DNA from: Bacillus sp. DNRA2
Lineage (GTDB): Bacteria; Bacillota; Bacilli; Bacillales; Cytobacillaceae
Direction of reading: 5' to 3'
Length of the DNA: 64,000 bases
Assembly (NCBI RefSeq): GCF_012843265.1
Contig: NZ_JABAIT010000002.1
Coordinates: 186,001-250,000, forward strand
Positions 1 to 7,693 of the stretch are shown piece after piece (position 1 is the first letter of the stretch; the number at the start of each line of letters is the position of its first letter). A program made the position numbers and the translations under genes. The notes below the pieces were generated by a model. The model searched no databases and was not told the origin of the DNA. It saw only the letters and a program-made list of their open reading frames with translations.

Positions 1-601
1 CGGCTTCAATCATCCCGATTTTTGCCGAGACAAGCTGTTCCTCAAAATGAGTCAGACCAAATTTAGGATGGATAGCAGGTGTAGCAACAAAAGCTTTATG
101 TACATGTAATGTCTTGAGGACTTCATTGGTAAACATCCCGTTTAACATGAAGCTTTCTGGGTATAATATACCGCCTGTCACAATCACTTTAATATCTTTA
201 GAATCTCTAAACTCTGCGGCAATATTAATATCATTGGTGACAACTGTAATATTTGATCGTTTTGAAAGATGTTTGGCAATTTGAAGCGTCGTTGTTCCGG
301 AATCTAAAATAATATGCTCTCCTTCATTGACCAACTCTGCTGCCCTTTTACCAATGCGCTGTTTTTCTTCAACCCTTTCGGTAACACGAACGGTAAAGGA
401 CGGCTCTGAATGTACTCCCTCAGCTAGAACCACACCGCCATGAGTTCTTCTTAACAGACCTTCTTCTCTTTCTATTTCTGATAAATCTCTGCGGATTGTA
501 GCTTCATGGACATTAAATTCTTCGGAAAGTTGAGCGACTGAAGCCACATTATTTTTTTTAACATACTCGATGATTTTTAATTTTCGTTCAGCAGCAAGCA
601 T
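1..601 (-). CDS. DeoR-family sugar regulator, C-terminus cut by window edge
   Basis: About 200 codons are present; the C-terminus runs off position 1. The ATG at 601-599 follows a clear AAGGAG. The first ~55 residues are a DeoR helix-turn-helix (VAQLSEEFNVHEATIRRDL, then the typical RTHGG turn at ~54). The rest is a DeoRC sugar-phosphate sensor domain with the family's DSGTTT and VTGG segments. DeoR proteins usually repress sugar operons and are released by a phosphorylated sugar. Its position beside araD, a polyol-type dehydrogenase and an Rbs-type transporter makes it the likely local repressor. The effector is unknown. Confidence 0.92.
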   Translation of the reverse strand, partial: MLAAERKLKIIEYVKKNNVASVAQLSEEFNVHEATIRRDLSEIEREEGLLRRTHGGVVLAEGVHSEPSFTVRVTERVEEKQRIGKRAAELVNEGEHIILDSGTTTLQIAKHLSKRSNITVVTNDINIAAEFRDSKDIKVIVTGGILYPESFMLNGMFTNEVLKTLHVHKAFVATPAIHPKFGLTHFEEQLVSAKIGMIEA

Positions 602-640
602 TTGAATCACTCCTTAACTAAAAGCGCTCTTAACTTTTAT

Positions 641-690
641 ACAGATAATGTTTATTTTTGTTAGTTTATATTAAGATTATGTTTAAATCA
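641..690. promoter_or_regulatory. Candidate DeoR operators upstream of the regulator
   Basis: Two direct copies of an ATTATGTTTA-like motif lie just upstream of the DeoR start (645-660 and 675-688). The first, ATGTTTATTTTT, is also found inside the leader of the transporter operon (~6521-6535, minus strand), and a looser version lies before the TarJ-like gene. DeoR repressors often bind such AT-rich direct repeats, so autoregulation plus control of the neighbours is inferred. Nothing here proves binding. Confidence 0.45.
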
Positions 691-744
691 GGAGAATTGT
701 CAAGCCTGTAATATATTTAAATAAACGTTGTGTAAAACATGAAT

Positions 745-787
745 GTTGATTTCCACTTCAGGCACTTCGCCTTCCGCTCCAATCAAC
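745..787. repeat. Short (internally deleted) copy of a Bacillus interspersed repeat
   Basis: This 43-bp element begins GTTGATTTCC and ends CTCCAATCAAC. The same ends bound the 130-bp copy at 23868-23997, but here the centre is missing. Gene-free and palindromic at its ends. Confidence 0.7.
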
Positions 788-828
788 TTGCTTAAAATAA
801 ATATTTAACTTTAACACTCCCATTTTAC

Positions 829-875
829 AAAAAAAGGCTGTCGGCAAATTCGATTGGACGAATTTGCCGACAGCC
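829..875 (-). terminator. Rho-independent terminator of the sugar operon
   Basis: A perfect 17-bp stem (836-852 with 859-875) has a 6-nt loop and is followed on the minus strand by a run of seven T. It lies directly after araD and closes the minus-strand operon. Confidence 0.92.
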
Positions 876-921
876 TCATTTCACTCAAAACTACATTTCT
901 AGCTATTTATCATTTCACTGC

Positions 922-1617
922 TTACTTTTGCCCGTAATAGGCAAATGCGCCATGTTTTCTAAGGTAATGCTTATCTAATAGGTTTTGATCCATTGACGGA
1001 ATGGATGAGTTTAGACTAATGGTATGATGAGCCATTTTACATACTTCTTCTAAAATGACTGCGTTATGAAGTGCATCTTCGGCATTTTTCCCCCAAGCAA
1101 ATGGACCATGACTATATACTAATACAGCTGGCACTTCATTTGGGTTGATCCCACGCTGATTAAAGGTTTCGACAATGACATTTCCGGTTTCTAACTCGTA
1201 GTCCCCTTTAATTTCAGCTTCAGTTAAACTGCGCGTGCACGGAACTGAACCATAAAATGTGTCAGCTTGAGTGGTACCAAGGGCTGGTAAATCTTTTGTT
1301 GCTTGTGACCAGATTGTTGCCCATGTTGAATGTGTATGAACGACTCCGCCAATATCCGGAAAGTTTTTGTACAACACTAAATGAGTGCTTGTGTCAGAAG
1401 AAGGCTTTAAACTTCCTTCAACGACATTTCCGTCCAAGTCAACGACGACTAAGTCTTCAACTTTTAGCTTTGAATATTCAATTCCACTTGGTTTAATGAC
1501 CACAAGACCTGATTCTCGATCAATTCCACTTACATTTCCCCATGTAAATGTCACTAAATCATATTTTGGTAATCCTAAGTTTGCTTCTAACACTTCTTGT
1601 TTTAACTTTTCAAGCAT
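922..1617 (-). CDS. araD: L-ribulose-5-phosphate 4-epimerase (class II aldolase family)
   Basis: 231 residues, the usual length of AraD. It interconverts L-ribulose-5-phosphate and D-xylulose-5-phosphate in the cytoplasm, a retro-aldol reaction needing a divalent metal. Metal-ligand motif HTHS is at ~95-98 and the third histidine lies in YSHGPF at ~169. The substrate-phosphate segments GNVSG (~27) and KPSG (~42) are intact. ATG at 1617 follows AAGGTG. Last gene of the operon, 64 bp after the dehydrogenase, directly before a strong terminator. No isomerase (AraA) accompanies it, so its substrate probably comes from a pentitol or pentulose. L-fuculose-phosphate aldolase is a less likely relative. 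Confidence 0.93.
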   Translation of the reverse strand: MLEKLKQEVLEANLGLPKYDLVTFTWGNVSGIDRESGLVVIKPSGIEYSKLKVEDLVVVDLDGNVVEGSLKPSSDTSTHLVLYKNFPDIGGVVHTHSTWATIWSQATKDLPALGTTQADTFYGSVPCTRSLTEAEIKGDYELETGNVIVETFNQRGINPNEVPAVLVYSHGPFAWGKNAEDALHNAVILEEVCKMAHHTISLNSSIPSMDQNLLDKHYLRKHGAFAYYGQK

Positions 1618-1681
1618 CGCGCATCACCTTCCCTATAAGCATTTTTGATATGATTGTCAGAGCTAGATAACTAGCAATCTA

Positions 1682-2740
1682 CTATTTTTCGTCAAATGAG
1701 ATTAACACTTTGTTGAACTGTAATGTTCGATCAGCCATACCTTTTAAATACTCGCCCACTTCATTAACCTGGATTTTATGAGAAATCATTGGCTTGAACT
1801 TAAGATCACCTTTTGCCATAAAATCTAAAGTGGCTTTCCAAGAAATCCCTGGATACGGAGCGGTGTATGAATTCCATGTACCTTGAATCTTAACTTCACC
1901 GCGAAGAATATGTTCTGTTGTTTCTTCTGTTAATGGAAGATCTGAATGCGAGATGCCTATGAATACGACACGACCTTTTTTCTTTGCAGCTAAAATTGAT
2001 TGCTGTTGCGTAATTTTGCTTCCTGCCGTTTCCGCAACAACATCTGCTCCACCATTCGTTAATTCGCGAATTCGTTGGACTACATTTTCTACTTTTGCAT
2101 TAATCGTGATGTCTGCACCTAGTTCTTTTGCCAATTCTAGCTTTTCTTCAAAAATGTCTACGGCAATAACAGTAGTCGCTCCAAATATTTTTGCCCATTG
2201 AACTGTTAATTGGCCGATTGGACCACAACCCATGACAACCACTGATTCTCCCGGTTGAATATCAGCTTTTTGTAAGCCATGATATCCAATCGTTGCCGGC
2301 TCAATACCAGCAGCCGTTTCAAAATCAAGACGGTCATCTATGCGGAGAACATGTTGTTTTGGTGCTTTTACATACTCCGCAAAAGCGCCATTACTGCCAG
2401 TGCCAATAATGTTATAGTCTTCACATAAACCGTAATCGCTCGCTTTACAATATTGACATTCCCCACAAGGTACAAGCGGAGCAACGACAATTCGATCGCC
2501 AACCTTAACATTACTCACATTTGCGCCGATTTCCGCAACGACACCAGTGAATTCATGCCCTAAAATAAGCGGATATTTCCGAGCACCACTAATCATGGCA
2601 CGCGGTACATCCGAACCACATATTCCGCAATAAACAACCTTAATTAACACTTCATTTTCATCGATTTGAGGTATATCAACTAACTCAGTTTCAAAATTTC
2701 CTAGTGAGTGTAGCACTGCTGCTTTCATTTTCCCTTCCAT
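1682..2740 (-). CDS. Zinc-dependent polyol/sugar dehydrogenase (GatD/sorbitol dehydrogenase-like)
   Basis: 352 residues of the medium-chain alcohol dehydrogenase family. Visible are the catalytic zinc site (CGICGSD at ~39 and GHEF at ~63), four structural-zinc cysteines in CGECQYCKASDYGLC (~93-107), and the Rossmann turn GCGPIG at ~173. The closest named relatives by look are galactitol-1-phosphate 5-dehydrogenase and arabitol/sorbitol dehydrogenases. It probably oxidises a polyol, or polyol phosphate, to a ketose with NAD. ATG at 2740 follows GAGAGG. Between transporter permease and araD in the same operon, which supports a pentitol route; the exact substrate cannot be read from sequence. 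Confidence 0.85.
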   Translation of the reverse strand: MEGKMKAAVLHSLGNFETELVDIPQIDENEVLIKVVYCGICGSDVPRAMISGARKYPLILGHEFTGVVAEIGANVSNVKVGDRIVVAPLVPCGECQYCKASDYGLCEDYNIIGTGSNGAFAEYVKAPKQHVLRIDDRLDFETAAGIEPATIGYHGLQKADIQPGESVVVMGCGPIGQLTVQWAKIFGATTVIAVDIFEEKLELAKELGADITINAKVENVVQRIRELTNGGADVVAETAGSKITQQQSILAAKKKGRVVFIGISHSDLPLTEETTEHILRGEVKIQGTWNSYTAPYPGISWKATLDFMAKGDLKFKPMISHKIQVNEVGEYLKGMADRTLQFNKVLISFDEK

Positions 2741-2775
2741 AACAAACCTCTCCCATCTATGCTGAGTATGAATAA

Positions 2776-2802
2776 GTCAGCATGAAAACTTCTCATGCTG
2801 AC
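2776..2802 (-). other. Intercistronic hairpin
   Basis: Perfect 10-bp inverted repeat (GTCAGCATGA with its complement) around a 7-nt loop, between the permease and dehydrogenase genes. No T-run follows, so it is more likely an mRNA stability or processing element than a terminator. Confidence 0.6.
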
Positions 2803-2829
2803 TAGATTATTTCTTCATTTCTAGACAAC

Positions 2830-3825
2830 TTAATCTTTTTGGCTTCTACTGCTGTAGTAAATTGCGCCAACAATGATGACACCTTTTAATACCCGTTGAA
2901 CGTGTGGAGAAACACCCATTAAGTTCAATCCATTACTTAAGACACCCATTAATAAAGCACCTAGTAAAGTACCAAAAATATGTCCACGACCACCGGCAAT
3001 ACTTGTTCCACCTAATACAACTGCCGCAATCGCGTCTAATTCATAGCCTTCACCAGCCATCGGTTGACCAGAAGAAAGTCTTGCTGTCATGATCAAACCA
3101 CTGATGCTCGCAGTGATTCCACTTATTAAATAAACCAAAGTTTTAATTCTTTTTACCTTAACACCAGATAGACGAACCGCTTCTTCATTTCCACCAATCG
3201 CATAAATATGTCTGCCGAATGGTAAATGATTAAGAATAATATAAGCAACAATAAACACTAAAATCATGATAACTGCTGGCATTGGAATAACCTCAAACAG
3301 GTATCCTCTTCCAATAAAAGCAAATGAACTAGGTAGTCCTGATAAAGGATATCCACCTGTATACAATAGTGCTACACCACGTGCAGCCTCCATCATCGCT
3401 AAAGTAACAATGATCGCTGGAATTCTTGCATATGATACAAAAATACCGTTTATGTATCCAAGCAAGGCACCAAGCAAAATTCCGATTAATACAGCTAAGA
3501 TTGGAGGTAGCCCAACATTGATCATCAAACCAGCCATAATCGTTCCAGTTAAAGCCAACACTGACCCAACTGATAAATCAATTCCACCCGTTAAGATGAC
3601 AAAGGTCATACCAACAGCCAAGATTCCGTTAATTGAAACTTGTCTGATGATATTGGAAATGTTTGTTCCTGTGAAAAATTCCTCAGTGAACAAGCTAAAA
3701 AATATACATAGTACAAAAAATCCGATTAAGGTTAGAATTTCTGGATTTTTAAAGGTTTCTTTTAAATCAAACGGTTTTGCCTTATTTAACTTGATTGTCT
3801 TTGCTTCATTTTGGATTCCATTCAT
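2830..3825 (-). CDS. Rbs-type sugar ABC transporter permease (BPD_transp_2)
   Basis: 331 residues, strongly hydrophobic with about ten membrane spans, of the ribose/xylose/AI-2 permease family. The family motif EGYELDAIAAVVLGGTSIAGG is visible at ~262-282, in two conserved halves (ELDAIAAVVLGG and GGRG). It forms the membrane channel for the sugar delivered by the binding protein and powered by the ATPase. ATG at 3825 is only 2 bp after the ATPase stop, so the pair is translationally coupled. The substrate cannot be assigned beyond a pentose or polyol. Confidence 0.92.
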   Translation of the reverse strand: MNGIQNEAKTIKLNKAKPFDLKETFKNPEILTLIGFFVLCIFFSLFTEEFFTGTNISNIIRQVSINGILAVGMTFVILTGGIDLSVGSVLALTGTIMAGLMINVGLPPILAVLIGILLGALLGYINGIFVSYARIPAIIVTLAMMEAARGVALLYTGGYPLSGLPSSFAFIGRGYLFEVIPMPAVIMILVFIVAYIILNHLPFGRHIYAIGGNEEAVRLSGVKVKRIKTLVYLISGITASISGLIMTARLSSGQPMAGEGYELDAIAAVVLGGTSIAGGRGHIFGTLLGALLMGVLSNGLNLMGVSPHVQRVLKGVIIVGAIYYSSRSQKD

Positions 3826-3827
3826 AC

Positions 3828-5324
3828 TTAAACACCACCCACTGCATAGTGCATTACATTTTCTGACGTTGCTTCTTTTGCATCCAATTCTTTTAGGATT
3901 TTCCCTTTATGCATGACAAGCACTCTATCACTCATTCCTAAAATCTCAGGTAATTCCGATGAAATCATAATAATCGAAATTCCTTTATCAGCTAAATTTC
4001 TCATTAGCTTGTATATTTCTTCCTTAGCCCCAATGTCAATTCCGCGGGTAGGTTCATCAAAAATTAAAATATTACATTCGGTATTAAGCCACTTAGCTAA
4101 TACAACTTTTTGTTGATTTCCCCCACTTAAATGTTTGACCTTTTGCTTTGAACTTGGGGTTTTAATCAGCAAATCTTTAATCGATTGCAAAACAAGCTCT
4201 TCTTCTTTCTTTTTATCAATAAGACCAATACCTTTTGAAAGTTTCTTAAGAATAGGCAAGGTGATATTGTTTTTGACTGTCATATCGAGAACTAATCCGT
4301 GTGTCTTTCTGCTTTCCGGCAATAAACAAATACCATGATTTAAGGCGTCGGTAGGGTTTTTGATATTGACCTTTTTCCCATTGAGAAAGACTTCCTTGTC
4401 TTTCGCATCATCAGCACCAATGAGCGCGCGAACGGTTTCTGTTCTCCCAGATCCTACTAAGCCTGCAATCCCAATAATTTCGCCTTTTTTTAATGAAAAG
4501 CTTACTTCTTTAACATGTTGATTATTGATTCTTACCACTTCTAAGAGGTTTTCAGCGTCTCTTCCTTTGGGAGCTGGTCGCTCTGGAAAAGCATTTACAA
4601 TCTCTCTTCCCACCATCATTTTGACAATATCTTGTTTTGTGCAATCAGCGACTTCTCTTGTTCCGACGAATTCACCATCTCTTAAGCAAGTAAGGCGATC
4701 ACACATTTGCAAGATTTCTTCCAAGTGATGAGAAATATATATAATGGTTACACCATTTGCTTTCAACGTTTCAATTAGCTCAAATAATTTATCAATTTCT
4801 TTCCCAGTTAAACTCGCAGTAGGCTCATCAAAGATTAACACTTTCGTATCAATGGCAATCGCTTTAGCAATTTCAATAAATTGCTGATTCGCAATGCTTA
4901 ATCTTGCTACTGGTTTATTGAGATCAATTTTGGCATTTAACCTTTGCAGAACTTCCTCTGCGTGTTTTTTCATTTTTCTTTTGTCCAATAGACCATTTAC
5001 TTTCTTCATCTCACGACCCAGAAAAATATTATCAACACCATTTAAATATGGAATTAAGCTAAACTCTTGATGGATAATGCTAATTCCTAGCTTTTGTGCT
5101 TCCTTTGGATCTCTAAATGTAACTTCATTTCCATCTAAGCGAATTTTACCTTTAGTAGGACTGTATACACCCGAAAGGATTTTCATTAATGTTGACTTGC
5201 CTGCACCGTTTTCCCCTACTAAAGCATGAACTTCACCGCGTTTTATGTTAAAACTAACGCCATTCAGTGCTTTTACCCCGGGGAATTCCTTTGTTATATT
5301 TTCTATTTCTAATATATAATCCAA
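3828..5324 (-). CDS. Rbs-type sugar ABC transporter ATP-binding protein (duplicated ATPase)
   Basis: About 498 residues with two fused ABC domains, as in RbsA/AraG/MglA. Domain 1 has a full Walker A (GENGAGKST), Q-loop, signature LSIANQQ and DEPTASL. Domain 2 has the family's usual degenerate Walker A (GLVGSGRTE), signature LSGGNQQK and DEPTRGID. The start is best placed at TTG 5324, 6 nt after AAGGTG; an upstream GTG at 5333 overlaps the ribosome site. It follows the binding protein after a large palindrome and couples to the permease. A degenerate relative of this domain forms the N-terminus of the kinase at 7694. Confidence 0.94.
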   Translation of the reverse strand: MDYILEIENITKEFPGVKALNGVSFNIKRGEVHALVGENGAGKSTLMKILSGVYSPTKGKIRLDGNEVTFRDPKEAQKLGISIIHQEFSLIPYLNGVDNIFLGREMKKVNGLLDKRKMKKHAEEVLQRLNAKIDLNKPVARLSIANQQFIEIAKAIAIDTKVLIFDEPTASLTGKEIDKLFELIETLKANGVTIIYISHHLEEILQMCDRLTCLRDGEFVGTREVADCTKQDIVKMMVGREIVNAFPERPAPKGRDAENLLEVVRINNQHVKEVSFSLKKGEIIGIAGLVGSGRTETVRALIGADDAKDKEVFLNGKKVNIKNPTDALNHGICLLPESRKTHGLVLDMTVKNNITLPILKKLSKGIGLIDKKKEEELVLQSIKDLLIKTPSSKQKVKHLSGGNQQKVVLAKWLNTECNILIFDEPTRGIDIGAKEEIYKLMRNLADKGISIIMISSELPEILGMSDRVLVMHKGKILKELDAKEATSENVMHYAVGGV

Positions 5325-5356
5325 TGAAATCACCTTCCCCCTACTGTTATGAATGA

Positions 5357-5388
5357 GAGCGCTTTAAGGAAATTTCCTTAAAGCGCTC
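5357..5388. other. Perfect 32-bp palindrome between binding protein and ATPase genes
   Basis: Perfect inverted repeat starting GAGCGCTTTAAGG and ending with its exact complement. On the operon strand no T-run follows. Such intercistronic hairpins often protect the upstream message and so raise binding protein over membrane components. Role inferred from position only. Confidence 0.75.
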
Positions 5389-5401
5389 TTTTGTTGATTG
5401 A

Positions 5402-6373
5402 TTACCAGCTAAAGCCTTTTGCATTTTCTTTAGTTTGTAATTTAACATCGATTGGAACTTCTGTTGGTACTACTTTTGCACCCCAATATTTAGCTAAAGC
5501 CATTCCAAGTCCGATTCTTACTTGGTCTCTTGGGAATTGAGCAGTAGTCGCTTTAAAGGCACCGCCTTTTAAGATTGCTTCGATTGCTTCTGGATGACCA
5601 TCAACAGAGTAAAGGAATACATCACGGCCAGACGCCTCGATTGCACCAAGTGAACCTAGAGCACCCTCATCATTTACACTGAAGATTGCATTAAGATCTG
5701 GATTTGCTTGTAACATATTTTCTGTAACGCTCATTGCTTTTTCACGGTTTTGCTTACCATTTTGAGTATCTACTAATTCAATACCAGGATGTTTCGCAAT
5801 AGCCGCTTTGAAACCTTCAACACGCTCTAGAATAGGCACTACAGGAATACCATCTAAGATAGCTACTTTACCTTTTCCATTTAGGTCTTTTGCCATTTGT
5901 TCACCAGCAAGTAAACCTGCATCATAGTTTTTTGAACCTACGAAAGAATCAATTGGGCCAGATGCTTGAGCGTCAACTGCTACAACAATAACGCCAGCTT
6001 TATTAGCTGCGATAACTGCACTTTCTACACCCTTACTATCAGTTGGGTTGATTAATAAAATATCTACACCTTTTTGAATCATATCTTCAATATCACTAAT
6101 TTGTTTGCTAACATCATGTTGTGCATCGGCAATAATTGTTTTTGCGCCAACTGCTTTTGCTGCATCTTCAAAGGCTTCATTCATTGAAATAAAGTAAGGA
6201 TTGTTCATCTCTTGGAATGACATACCAATTAATAACTCTTCGTCACTAGCTGCTTTACCTTCTGATTCTTTTTTCTCCCCACTGCTGCTGCTTTTATCAG
6301 AAGAACAACCTACTGCAACAAACATCACTGAAAAAACTAAAGCAATTAAAAATGCCAATGATTTCTTTTTCAT
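5402..6373 (-). CDS. Sugar-binding lipoprotein of the ABC transporter (RbsB-like)
   Basis: 323 residues. Signal peptide MKKKSLAFLIALVFS with lipobox VAVGC (Cys ~23) followed by a Ser/Lys-rich linker, then a periplasmic-binding-protein type-1 fold (Peripla_BP_4): IGMSFQEMNNPYF (~48), DAQHDVSKQ, NPTDSKGV, SVDGHPEA. Anchored on the outer face of the membrane, it captures the sugar for the permease. First gene of the operon, preceded by a ~290-nt leader with promoter, hairpins, terminator and cre site. The ligand is probably a pentose or pentitol by operon context; ribose cannot be excluded. Confidence 0.92.
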   Translation of the reverse strand: MKKKSLAFLIALVFSVMFVAVGCSSDKSSSSGEKKESEGKAASDEELLIGMSFQEMNNPYFISMNEAFEDAAKAVGAKTIIADAQHDVSKQISDIEDMIQKGVDILLINPTDSKGVESAVIAANKAGVIVVAVDAQASGPIDSFVGSKNYDAGLLAGEQMAKDLNGKGKVAILDGIPVVPILERVEGFKAAIAKHPGIELVDTQNGKQNREKAMSVTENMLQANPDLNAIFSVNDEGALGSLGAIEASGRDVFLYSVDGHPEAIEAILKGGAFKATTAQFPRDQVRIGLGMALAKYWGAKVVPTEVPIDVKLQTKENAKGFSW

Positions 6374-6453
6374 TAGTAACCCCCGAAATGATTATTATTT
6401 TTTAATAAAGAATACCCATCAGAATTTCCTGGTTAATCCCCCCCTTCAAGTTA

Positions 6454-6467
6454 TGAATACGTTTACA
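6454..6467. promoter_or_regulatory. cre site (CcpA operator) in the leader of the transporter operon
   Basis: TGAATACGTTTACA matches the catabolite-responsive consensus TGWAANCGNTNWCA at 13 of 14 positions. It lies downstream of the leader terminator and ~80 bp before the binding-protein gene, so CcpA could act as a roadblock when glucose is present. Confidence 0.65.
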
Positions 6468-6476
6468 TAATGATTG

Positions 6477-6557
6477 AAAAAAAAACAAAAAGTGCCTTAT
6501 TTAACAAACCTATTATGTCAATAAAAATAAACATAATAAGTTTAATAAACAAGGCAC
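6477..6557 (-). terminator. Leader (attenuator) terminator of the transporter operon
   Basis: A near-perfect 27-bp stem (6492-6518 with 6531-6557, four mismatches) is followed on the operon strand by about 14 nt of almost pure T (6477-6491). It lies between the promoter and the first gene, so transcription must read through it. Its 5' arm overlaps the 3' arm of hairpin P2 (6551-6555), making the two structures exclusive. Confidence 0.88.
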
Positions 6558-6606
6558 CCATAGCCTTTATAAATTTCATACCAGCCGTAAGTATAAAATT
6601 TATAAA
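6551..6606 (-). ncRNA. Tandem hairpins P1/P2, predicted ANTAR-binding antiterminator
   Basis: On the operon transcript P1 (6606-6566) is a 16-bp stem closing loop TACGGCT, and P2 (6567-6551) is the stem AAGGC/GCCTT closing loop TATGGGT. Both loops fit T-A-Y-G-G-S-T. ANTAR proteins such as EutV bind two adjacent small hairpins with A at loop position 1 and G at position 4; both loops satisfy this if counted from the A. P2 formation occupies the terminator's 5' arm. The ANTAR regulator gene lies immediately upstream. Confidence 0.75.
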
Positions 6607-6670
6607 ATATTTTATTTTCAGTCATTTACTTTAGAATATTAGTAGTTAATTAGTTTTTTAAGTTAACTAA

Positions 6671-6699
6671 ATTATATTAACAGCACTTCCAATAGTCAA
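6671..6699 (-). promoter_or_regulatory. SigA promoter of the transporter operon
   Basis: TTGACT (6699-6694), 17-bp spacer, TATAAT (6676-6671). It lies between the stop of the ANTAR regulator and the leader hairpins, giving the operon its own start site near 6664. Confidence 0.85.
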
Positions 6700-6746
6700 G
6701 ATTATTTTTAAATTTTAGTTTAAAAATGTTCGAAAATGTTCATTTT

Positions 6747-7334
6747 TTACTCATTATAAAATAATGACTCTGCTTGAATAAGCTCTTTTGCGACAACAAC
6801 TAATTTTTTATTGTGATCTCTACTCATTTTCTGTAGTCGTTTCATCGCTTCTGGTTCTGGTAAATTCATTCTTGTCATAAGAATGCCTTTTGCTTTTTCA
6901 ACAAATTTACGTGCTTCTAGCGCCATCTTTGTGTCATTCAACTCATCTTGCAGTTTTTGTAACTCTTCAAACTTCGCCATACTAATATTGATCGCAATTT
7001 TTAATTCCTTAATATCGATCGGTTTTAGCAAATAATAGAGGACGCCTTCTTCTGTCGCTCTTTGAATTAATTTTTCATCAGAATAACCGCTTACAATGAT
7101 ACTCGGAATATATAATGTTTCATTTATCTTTTTAATGGCTTCGATTCCATCAAGATTTGGCATATTTATATCCATGATGACTAAATCCGGCTTTTTTTCT
7201 AGCGCGATTTCTACCGCTTTCTTTCCGTCATTAGCCTCTCCAACCACTTCATGGCCTAAATTTTCTACGTATGATTTCAACGACATTAAAATCAAGAATT
7301 CATCTTCAGCAAGAACAATTCGTAATTTTCTCAT
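6747..7334 (-). CDS. Response regulator with ANTAR RNA-binding output domain
   Basis: 195 residues. Receiver domain at ~1-120 with acidic pocket (AEDE at ~8), phosphoacceptor Asp in VIMDINMP (~53), SGYSD and KPID (Lys ~102). A short coiled linker leads to an ANTAR domain (~135-190): ARKFVEKAKGILM, then EPEAMKRLQKMS. ANTAR proteins prevent transcription termination by binding paired hairpins. ATG at 7334 follows GGTGGGGA; the upstream TTG is not needed. It lies between the transporter operon and a divergent HisKA_2 kinase, the same partner type as in EutW-EutV. Its evident target is the leader at 6551-6606. Confidence 0.93.
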   Translation of the reverse strand: MRKLRIVLAEDEFLILMSLKSYVENLGHEVVGEANDGKKAVEIALEKKPDLVIMDINMPNLDGIEAIKKINETLYIPSIIVSGYSDEKLIQRATEEGVLYYLLKPIDIKELKIAINISMAKFEELQKLQDELNDTKMALEARKFVEKAKGILMTRMNLPEPEAMKRLQKMSRDHNKKLVVVAKELIQAESLFYNE

Positions 7335-7693
7335 GTAATCTTCCCCACCCAAGTTAGCAATTAATTATCGAAAAATAGTTTCGTTGTAGGATTCTCTCTG
7401 TATGTATTTTTTGGTAATATAGCGTTAACCTGAAATTTACTGTCGGAATCATTTGGAGCGATACGTTCGGAATGTGTTTCCTTTTGATTAGTATAACATA
7501 CATGGTTTCGTTTGATGATTGTTGTGATAATTTTTTTCTATTATGATATAAAATAGCAACAATAGTATGACACATTCATTATTATACCAAAACAAAATTC
7601 ACTCTCACTTTTTATTTTAGTCTAAAATCCTACAAAAACGAACCCATCTCAAATTTTTATTTGAATAAGAAAATTACCATACGGAGGTTTAAA
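7335..7693. promoter_or_regulatory. Divergent intergenic region between ANTAR regulator and kinase
   Basis: AT-rich, with no convincing open frame. A possible kinase promoter is TTGTTG, 17 bp, TATGAT near 7523-7551. The kinase ribosome site ACGGAGGT is at 7681-7688. No leader terminator is seen for either gene. Confidence 0.4.
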
